51,872 nt of DNA from Acidobacteriota bacterium. GTDB taxonomy: Bacteria; Acidobacteriota; UBA890; WLXD01. How positions within the stretch are numbered: the first letter of the stretch is position 1; each line of letters starts with the position of its first letter. The translations under genes and the position numbers were made by a program. Under the pieces are notes generated by a model that saw only the letters and a list, made by a program, of their open reading frames with translations, was not told where the DNA came from and searched no databases. This document shows positions 45,809 through 51,872 of this stretch, one piece after another. Location: the NCBI GenBank assembly GCA_029263295.1, contig JAJCXT010000035.1, positions 1 to 51,872 on the forward strand. Reading direction: 5' to 3'.

Positions 45809-46486
45809 ATGAAGGCGGCGCCGGCGGCGAGACTCCTCGCTGCCGGCGCTCTCCTGTCGGCAACGCTCGGAGCCTGCGCGCCGGCCGACCCGGATACCAG
45901 TGACACGGAACCGCCTGCACCACCAGTGCCCCAGAGCTTCGTGCGCGGCACCATCATTCCTGGCGACGACGTGCGCTTCCGCTCCTGCGACCAGGAGGGC
46001 GAACTACCGTTGCGGCCAGTCGACCTGTTCACTCGCAATCTGCTCGACGAACTCACGAGCTCCGGCGAACCGATCTACGCCGAGTTCATGGGCCGCGTCG
46101 GTGGCAGAGTACCGACGATGACCATCACGCGGTTGATGCACGCGGCGCGGGAAACTCACGGCTGCGCCGGAGCGGCGCCCGACTACGCGCTGCGCGCCCA
46201 CGGCAACGAGCCGTTCTGGAGCGTAGAGATACGAGACGACACGGCAGTCTGGAGTACGCCGGAGAATCTCGACGGCCTGGAGTTCGAGATCACCTCACGC
46301 GAACAGGTTGGCAATGGCTGGCTGCTCCAAGCATCGACAGGGGAAACCGACCTCGGCATCTCGTTCGCCGGCACCCCGTGCCGAGACTCGATGGCTGATG
46401 CGTGGTTCGGCTACACCGTCCAGTTCGAAATCGACGGCGTCGAGTACCGCGGCTGCGGCCGTTCCGGCCGAGGCGCGTTCCGATGA
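45809..46486 (+). CDS. lipoprotein with COG3650-like C-terminal domain
   Basis: A 225-residue protein with a clear lipobox: hydrophobic ARLLAAGALLSATLGAC, the LGAC at its end marking the lipidated Cys. A Pro/Thr-rich linker follows. The middle part (FRSCDQEGELPLRPVD) leads to ALRAHGNEPFWSVEIRDDTAVWSTPENL and CRDSMADAWFGYTVQF, with GCG near the end; this is the pattern of COG3650 lipoproteins, whose role is unknown. I chose the ATG at 45809, as it gives the best signal; a TTG at 45785 overlaps the previous stop and would add 8 residues. Its stop overlaps the next gene's ATG (ATGA). Confidence 0.75.
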   Translation: MKAAPAARLLAAGALLSATLGACAPADPDTSDTEPPAPPVPQSFVRGTIIPGDDVRFRSCDQEGELPLRPVDLFTRNLLDELTSSGEPIYAEFMGRVGGRVPTMTITRLMHAARETHGCAGAAPDYALRAHGNEPFWSVEIRDDTAVWSTPENLDGLEFEITSREQVGNGWLLQASTGETDLGISFAGTPCRDSMADAWFGYTVQFEIDGVEYRGCGRSGRGAFR

Positions 46487-47553
46487 AGCTGATGACCCGA
46501 CTAACGCTCGCCGCGGCAATCGCGCTGTCCGTCGCGACTCCCAGCCCGGCCCAGGAGGACGCTTATCCCTGGCGAATGGAGGAAGTCGCGCCGGGGGTTT
46601 TCGCCGCGCTGCAGCCGGTGGAGAGCCGCTTCGACGATTCCAATTCCACGGTCATCATCGGCACCAATGAAGTTGTCGTGGTCGACACTCAATCTGACCC
46701 GGCCGCGGTGATGTCGCTCATCGACTGGATCGGCGGCGTCACCGACGCCCCGGTCCGGCTGGTGATCAACACGCACTGGCACGGCGACCACACCCAGGGC
46801 AACGCGATCTACCGCGACATCTACGGCGACGATCTGGAAATCATCGGCCACTCGAGCCTGGAGCAAGACGTACCGGAGCGCGCGGCGGCGTTTGTTCATG
46901 AGCGCACCGCCTACTACGACGCTGAACTCCCCGCCGCCTACAACCGCCTGGAACAGGGAGTGTTCCGCGATGGCACCCCGATGACCGACGACGACAAGGT
47001 GGAACAGGAGGCGACTCTGGCCCGCGCGGAGGGCTGGCTCGCCGCCAACCGTGGCGCGCGCTTCGTGGCTCCGAATCGCACCTACAGCATGCGCCAGCGC
47101 CTGCGCCGCGCCGGTCGCACGATCGACCTGATCCACTACGAGGGACACACCCGCGGCGACACCGTGGTCTGGCTGCCGCAGGACCACATTGCGCTCACAG
47201 GCGACCTGCTCGATGACCTTCCCTACACCGGCCACGGTTACCCCACCCCCTGGCGCGACGCGCTGGCGGCCCTGCGCGACATGCCCATCGAAATCACGGT
47301 TCCAGGCCACGGACCGGTGTTCCGCGATGGCAACAAGCTCGATGCCGTGCACGGGTTCCTGAATGATCTGATTGTCCAGGCAACGGTCGCCGCAGAAGCA
47401 GGGCAGTCGCTCCAGGCCACGGTGGATGGGATCGCCCTGGACTCGTGGCGCGATCGTCTCGCGAGTGACGACATCGCCGCCCGCTTCTTCGATCAGGCGC
47501 TGGGCGAGGCCGTCGAACGCGCCTGGCTCGAGGCGCGGGGCGAACTCGAGTAG
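46483..47553 (+). CDS. exported MBL-fold metallo-hydrolase
   Basis: A 356-residue protein with a signal peptide (RLTLAAAIALSVATPSPA, cut before QE). The metal motif is NTHWHGDHTQGN (His98, His100, Asp102, His103). The other ligands are in IHYEGHTRGDTVV, IALTGDLLDDLPY and the C-terminal TVPGHGPVFRDG. This resembles subclass B3 metallo-beta-lactamases and related periplasmic hydrolases, but lactam activity is not implied. A domain of about 50 helical residues closes the protein. It is coupled to the lipoprotein gene and is the last gene of the overlapping set that starts at 41737. Confidence 0.83.
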   Translation: MKLMTRLTLAAAIALSVATPSPAQEDAYPWRMEEVAPGVFAALQPVESRFDDSNSTVIIGTNEVVVVDTQSDPAAVMSLIDWIGGVTDAPVRLVINTHWHGDHTQGNAIYRDIYGDDLEIIGHSSLEQDVPERAAAFVHERTAYYDAELPAAYNRLEQGVFRDGTPMTDDDKVEQEATLARAEGWLAANRGARFVAPNRTYSMRQRLRRAGRTIDLIHYEGHTRGDTVVWLPQDHIALTGDLLDDLPYTGHGYPTPWRDALAALRDMPIEITVPGHGPVFRDGNKLDAVHGFLNDLIVQATVAAEAGQSLQATVDGIALDSWRDRLASDDIAARFFDQALGEAVERAWLEARGELE

Positions 47554-47648
47554 TACGCCTCGGCAAGCCCGAAGCGCTATGCTCGCCCCCGCCCCTGATC
47601 TCGAGTCTGTCTCCTATCTCAGAAACGAACTGCCCGGTAATTGAATTC

Positions 47649-49790
47649 ATGAAGTCACGCTCGCTCTTCGCCGCAGCACTCGTCGTCGGTCTGGCCGCCA
47701 TCGTCTTCCTGCCCGCAGCGCCCGCTGCGCAGGAGCAGGCAGCTCCTACCGGATTCCGGCCCGATCGTGTGGCCGGACAACTGAGCTGCGAAGCGCAACT
47801 GATGGAACTGCCGCGCCCCGAGCAATTCCGCGAGCACCTGCGGATCATCACGCAGGATCCGCACCCCGCCGGGTCTGAGGCGCAGAAACGAGTCGGCCAG
47901 TACCTGATCGACGTGATGACCGCTGCCGGACTCGAGGTCGAGAGCTACCCGTACGACCTCTACCTGCCGCAGCTCACCGACGATGTAACGGCCGAGATCA
48001 TCACTCCGGAACACATTGCCCTCTCTACCCAGGAGGGCGAACTTGCGGAGGACCGTTTCTCGGGTCATCCGGAGCTGCTCAACGGCTGGAACGCGTTTTC
48101 GGGCTCCGGCGACGTCACCGGCCAGGTCGTCTACGCCAACTTCGGACGCAAGGAAGACTTCGAGCAGTTGCTCGAGCTGGGCGTAGACATCCAGGGCAAA
48201 ATCGTCATCGCACGGTATGGCGGCAACTTCCGCGGCTTCAAGGTGAAGTTCGCCCAACAGCACGGCGCCATCGGCGTGATCATGTTCAGCGATCCGGGCG
48301 ACAACCTCGGGGTCGACGAGTATCCCGCTGGCCCGAACATGAACTCGACGACGATCCAGCGCGGCTCGGTGTTGACACTCGACTACACCGGGGACCCTCT
48401 CACCCCGTTCGAGCCCGCCTATACGCTCGATTCCGGCAAGGAGGTCAACCGGCTCGATCCGAGCGAGGTCGACCTGCACAAGATCCCGGTGTTGCCAATG
48501 GGCTACGGCGCCGCGCAACAGATCCTCGAACGCATGGAAGGCGAGGCGGCCCCGGAAGACTGGAGCGGCGGGCTACCCGTGACCTACCGGTTGGTGGGCG
48601 GCGAAGAGCTCACCGTGCGCGTGCGCGTCAACCAGCCGAAAGCGCTCACCCGGGCGGTGAACGTCGTCGGCACGATTCGCGGCACTGAACAGCCGGACGA
48701 ATGGGTCATGTTCGGCTCGCACTACGACCCCTGGGGATTCGGCGCCATCGACCCGAACGGGGGCACCGCCATGTTGCTCACCATGGCCGAAGCCCTCGGC
48801 GAACTCGCGGCCAACGGTTGCGCGCCGCGACGCTCCATCCTGATCGGCCATTGGGACGCCGAGGAGTACGGCATCATCGGCTCGGCGGAATGGGTCGAGC
48901 AGTTCCGCGATGAACTCACCAGCAACGCCATCGCGTACATCAATGCCGACTCGGCTGTTTCCGGGCCCCGTTTCGGCTCGTCATCGTCGCCTTCGCTGAA
49001 AGGCCCGATCGTCGAGGCCACCAAGGCCGTCGCGCATCCGACCAACGGCCTCACCGTGTACGAGACGTGGTTGAGCGCGGGTTCGGAAGAGCGGGTCGAA
49101 CCCGGCATGGGTAATCTCGGCGGTGGGTCGGATCACGTAGGTTTCTACGCCCACGTCGGAGTGCCCTCCGGCTCGCTCGGATTCGGTGGCAGCGGCGGCG
49201 TGTACCACTCCAATTACGACAACTTCGCCTGGTACGAGCGCTTCGGCGATCACGAGTTCATCTTCGGCCCTACCCTGGCACGCGTCAACGGCGTACTTGC
49301 CCTGCGGCTGGCCAACGCCGATGTCCTGCCATACGACGTGCCGCGCTACGCCCGAGACCTCGAGGTACACGCGAACACGATCAAAGATCTGGCCGCGGAC
49401 GCCGGCATGGAGGCCGAACTGTCGGACCTACACGCTGCCATCGCGGAGCTGCAGACCACGGCCGAAGACTACGCCACCGCACGTGACGCCGCGCTGGTGG
49501 AAACCACGTTCCCGGCGGACGAACTGCGGGCGCTGAACGCAATGCTGATCGGCCTCGAAAAGTCCTTCATGCACGAGGAAGGGCTCCAGGGTCGCCCGTG
49601 GTTCCGCTCGCTGTACGCCTCACCCGATCCGTTCAGCGGCTACGCCTCCTGGATGCTCCCCGGCTTGCGCTACGAGATCGAGACCGACAACGAGGACCAG
49701 CTGGCCTTCTGGCAGGCGGTCTACGTCGAGGCGGTGAGCGAACTCACCGCACGGGTCGAGGCGCTACGCGCCGAGCTCGCCGGCGACTGA
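47649..49790 (+). CDS. exported M28 peptidase of the glutamate carboxypeptidase II type
   Basis: A 713-residue protein with an N-terminal signal (LFAAALVVGLAAIVFLPAAPAA). A PA domain (about 120-290, with DIQGKIVIARYGGNFRG) is inserted in the M28 fold, and a C-terminal helical dimerisation domain is present. The zinc ligands follow the GCPII order: His in MFGSHYDPWGFG, Asp in AIDPNGG, Glu in HWDAEEYGIIGS (the first Glu as general base), Asp in INADSAVSG, and the late His in VYHSNYDNFAWYERF. It probably removes C-terminal acidic residues from peptides in the periplasm. It lies 95 bases after the MBL gene; the ribosome site is weak. Confidence 0.87.
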   Translation: MKSRSLFAAALVVGLAAIVFLPAAPAAQEQAAPTGFRPDRVAGQLSCEAQLMELPRPEQFREHLRIITQDPHPAGSEAQKRVGQYLIDVMTAAGLEVESYPYDLYLPQLTDDVTAEIITPEHIALSTQEGELAEDRFSGHPELLNGWNAFSGSGDVTGQVVYANFGRKEDFEQLLELGVDIQGKIVIARYGGNFRGFKVKFAQQHGAIGVIMFSDPGDNLGVDEYPAGPNMNSTTIQRGSVLTLDYTGDPLTPFEPAYTLDSGKEVNRLDPSEVDLHKIPVLPMGYGAAQQILERMEGEAAPEDWSGGLPVTYRLVGGEELTVRVRVNQPKALTRAVNVVGTIRGTEQPDEWVMFGSHYDPWGFGAIDPNGGTAMLLTMAEALGELAANGCAPRRSILIGHWDAEEYGIIGSAEWVEQFRDELTSNAIAYINADSAVSGPRFGSSSSPSLKGPIVEATKAVAHPTNGLTVYETWLSAGSEERVEPGMGNLGGGSDHVGFYAHVGVPSGSLGFGGSGGVYHSNYDNFAWYERFGDHEFIFGPTLARVNGVLALRLANADVLPYDVPRYARDLEVHANTIKDLAADAGMEAELSDLHAAIAELQTTAEDYATARDAALVETTFPADELRALNAMLIGLEKSFMHEEGLQGRPWFRSLYASPDPFSGYASWMLPGLRYEIETDNEDQLAFWQAVYVEAVSELTARVEALRAELAGD

Positions 49791-49807
49791 ACTCCGAGGG
49801 GCCCGCG

Positions 49808-51430
49808 TTACTCCTCGGGGGAGTCCCCGAAGCCGGCGGGAAACACGAGCGGCAGGTCAAGCGGCAGACGGTACGCGGCAGCCTCCTGCTCATTGCGCAC
49901 CACCACGATGTCGCCGTAGAGCGCGAAGGTGTTCCAAGTATGCCCGTCAATCGCCTGGATCTGGCCGAGCACGTTATTGCGACGCTCGGGCGAAGCCTCG
50001 ACCATGACGAGCTCGCCGTCTTCGGTCAGCACCAGCACGACATCACCCACCAGCAGAATCTGACCGTGGTGATACCGGCCCGCCTTCCAGGCTCGCTCGC
50101 CGGTTTCCAGTTCAATGCATTCGAGAACGCCCTCGGATAGCCCGTAGACATAGCCGTCCTTGATCGCGGCATTGGTCAGTTTCGTCCGCATCACGCGCGC
50201 TGAGTTCCAGATGTTCTCCGGAGCGAAGGTCCCATCGCTCTGCGGCACCAGGCGGTACAGCGCGGCGCCGAGGCCGTAGCCCTTCGAAATGAAGACCTTG
50301 TCGGGCGGCACCGGCACGGCCTGCGACACGTTCGAGTCACCGGCTGTCAGGCCGGGCCACTCGAACTCCCACAACACGGTGCCTGTGACCGGGTCATGTC
50401 CGGACACCCAGTTCTGGTTGACCATCAGCACCTGCTCGACCCCTCCGAGAACGCCATAGCCCGGGGAAGCCATGCTGATGTTGTGGTTGCCGCTCTCCCA
50501 CAGCACCTCGCCATGATCCTTCTGATAAGCCGCGACGGACACACGGCTGCCAACCGACCCTCCGACGCCCACTATGAGGCTGTCGCCCACGACTAGCGGC
50601 GACGTCGGCCTGCCGTAGGCCACGTTGAGGTCCTCTTCGGCAATCGAGATCCCGTAGTCGGCGAGCACGTCGCGCTCCCAGATGATCGCGCCCGTCGCGC
50701 CCTCGAGCGCGACGAGATGGCCACGTACACCCATCGCGTAGACGACTCCCTCGTGGATAAGCGGCGTGCTGCGCGGACCGGCGCCGCCGAGCACGTGATA
50801 GAACGCGCCGCCGATCTCACGGGCCCAGATCAGGTCGCCCGTCGCGACGTCGTAGAGGGTTACGAGTTCGCGCCCGTCACGCTCCTCGAGCGTCGCCGCA
50901 AGACCGTTGACCACCGCGTAGCCACCCCAGCCAGAGCCAATGGGCTGCTTCCACAACAACTCGGGCGGGGTCGTTGTCCAGTCGTGCGCCAGGCGCACGT
51001 TGTCGACGCGCATGTTGCGGTCGGATCCCAGGAAGCCAGCGAAATCGTACGGCGTCGTGGCCAGTAGGTCGATCGCCGCGCCGGCCGCGGCCGGTGCATC
51101 CGCGGTCGGCCCTGTAACTCCGCCGCCGCGCAGACCGAGTACCGGCACCATCTCACCGGAAAAGCCACGCACCTCCACAACCCACGGCAGCACGAACCCG
51201 GCAACGACCAGGCCGACCAGGCTGCCAAAGCGCAGTTTGGCGCCAAAGGCAGAGCCGAACACGAACCAGAGCACGCCGGAGATCGCCGCCAACAGCAACA
51301 ACGCAAACGTCGCGACGTTGGTCATTCCGGAGTCGCCCATGTCGACCACGCGCCGCACTACGACGATCAGGACGAGTAGAACGGACCAGACTGCCCAGAG
51401 CCAGCGGGGCGGAAACGTACGACGTGCCAT
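49808..51430 (-). CDS. membrane-anchored PQQ-type beta-propeller protein
   Basis: A 540-residue protein with three N-terminal membrane segments (LWAVWSVLLVLIVVVR, VATFALLLLAAISGVLWFVF and LVGLVVAGFVLPWVVEV). Then comes the extracytoplasmic part starting FAGFLGSDRNMRVDN. Repeated strands such as TLYDVATGDLIWAREI, ALEGATGAIIWERDV and DPVTGTVLWEFEW are the tryptophan-docking motifs of PQQ-like/BamB-like propellers. No PQQ-binding cofactor residues are obvious, so it may be a scaffold rather than a dehydrogenase. GAGAGG precedes the ATG at 51430. It converges with the M28 gene (17 bases). Confidence 0.82.
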   Translation of the reverse strand: MARRTFPPRWLWAVWSVLLVLIVVVRRVVDMGDSGMTNVATFALLLLAAISGVLWFVFGSAFGAKLRFGSLVGLVVAGFVLPWVVEVRGFSGEMVPVLGLRGGGVTGPTADAPAAAGAAIDLLATTPYDFAGFLGSDRNMRVDNVRLAHDWTTTPPELLWKQPIGSGWGGYAVVNGLAATLEERDGRELVTLYDVATGDLIWAREIGGAFYHVLGGAGPRSTPLIHEGVVYAMGVRGHLVALEGATGAIIWERDVLADYGISIAEEDLNVAYGRPTSPLVVGDSLIVGVGGSVGSRVSVAAYQKDHGEVLWESGNHNISMASPGYGVLGGVEQVLMVNQNWVSGHDPVTGTVLWEFEWPGLTAGDSNVSQAVPVPPDKVFISKGYGLGAALYRLVPQSDGTFAPENIWNSARVMRTKLTNAAIKDGYVYGLSEGVLECIELETGERAWKAGRYHHGQILLVGDVVLVLTEDGELVMVEASPERRNNVLGQIQAIDGHTWNTFALYGDIVVVRNEQEAAAYRLPLDLPLVFPAGFGDSPEE

Positions 51431-51491
51431 GGAAACCTCTCGTTGGAACAGCGGGGGGAACGGTCAGTATCAGACCCGATTGGCGTGGCGG

Positions 51492-51872
51492 TCAATGCCC
51501 GTGGCGATCAACCTGAGCGACAGCGTCCACGAAGTGGGCAAGGCGGGTCGGGTCCAGCTGTCCGTCTGTGCGCACTCCGCTGCATACATCGACGCCGAAC
51601 GGCCGTACGGCGCGAATCGCCTCGCCGACGTTGTCGGCAGACAGGCCGCCCGCCAGGTACACCGGCCGATCGACAGCGGCGCGGATCCGACGGCTGAGAT
51701 CCCAGTCGTGGGTGCGGCCGGTACCACCGAGCTCCTTGGTGGCCAGCCCGGGATTGCCAGATTCGAGGAGAATCGCGTCGACGTGGTGCGAAACCTCGAT
51801 CGCCTCGCCGACCGACTCCTCGCCGGTCACATGGACCACCTGGACTATGGCGACGCCCGGCAGAGCCTCTCG
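51492..51872 (-). CDS. trpF: phosphoribosylanthranilate isomerase, C-terminal part (cut by window edge)
   Basis: The last 126 codons are present and the gene continues past the right edge. Seen are LLESGNPGLATKELGGTGRTHDWDLS, the typical GGTGxTHDW phosphate-binding block, then VYLAGGLSADNVGEAIR and FGVDVCSGVRTDG, where the usual SGVE Glu is Arg. TrpF isomerises phosphoribosylanthranilate in tryptophan biosynthesis. The unusual SGVR and no other trp gene in view leave open a relative with another role. Confidence 0.82.
   Translation of the reverse strand, partial: REALPGVAIVQVVHVTGEESVGEAIEVSHHVDAILLESGNPGLATKELGGTGRTHDWDLSRRIRAAVDRPVYLAGGLSADNVGEAIRAVRPFGVDVCSGVRTDGQLDPTRLAHFVDAVAQVDRHGH

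Overview
This is a GC-rich stretch (by eye above 60% G+C), densely coded on both strands, from a Gram-negative bacterium. A vitamin B12 TonB-dependent outer-membrane receptor, several lipoprotein and Sec/Tat signal peptides, and a VWFA-related protein of the type expanded in Acidobacteriota (30154-32304) point to an Acidobacteriota member. The taxon is an inference from gene content. No rRNA, tRNA, CRISPR array, transposase or prophage gene was seen. About 45 protein genes fill nearly everything. The only gap above 300 bases (21366-21781) holds a cobalamin riboswitch.

Layout. 1-9559: partial M24 peptidase, exported phosphodiesterase-like protein, malic enzyme, peptidase E, a HerA-like ATPase with a coiled-coil tail, then an ornithine cyclodeaminase-family reductase, a DapA-family lyase and a Gfo/Idh/MocA oxidoreductase. 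9588-13878: a minus-strand operon with 4-base overlaps (PLP decarboxylase, gamma-glutamyltransferase lipoprotein, small phosphodiesterase). 13920-19089: SelD fused to an FAD/NAD oxidoreductase, divergent from flavin reductase, MscS channel and L-serine dehydratase. 19106-21365: sulfatase-fold protein and haloalkane dehalogenase-like hydrolase. 21548-23757: riboswitch, BtuB-like receptor and terminator. 23777-28786: minus-strand run of GH109-like oxidoreductase, threonine dehydratase, NTF2-like protein, ECF sigma factor, its probable membrane anti-sigma factor and a secretin-like small exported protein. 28855-33860: ApaH and MTH1-like Nudix pair, VWFA protein, DoxX, Trm112-like protein plus a small putative zinc protein, ribosomal protein bL33. 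33894-39761: type-2-like IleRS, DoxX, PadR regulator with an orphan membrane protein, an exported DUF1579-like protein and ornithine carbamoyltransferase. 39828-51430: exported hydrolases (M20 amidohydrolase, a double amidohydrolase, a pseudo-amidohydrolase, a COG3650-like lipoprotein, an MBL-fold hydrolase, an M28 peptidase) and a PQQ-like propeller. 51492-end: partial trpF.

Taken together, the window looks like the genome of a heterotroph specialised in peptide and amino-acid derived substrates. Many exported peptidases and amidohydrolases sit beside cytosolic serine and threonine dehydratases, a PLP decarboxylase and a cyclodeaminase. The best candidates for undescribed biology are: the translationally coupled amidohydrolase / pseudo-amidohydrolase / lipoprotein / MBL operon (41737-47553), the ECF sigma operon ending in a secretin-like protein, the lone HerA-like ATPase with a coiled-coil tail, and the decarboxylase / gamma-glutamyltransferase / phosphodiesterase operon.
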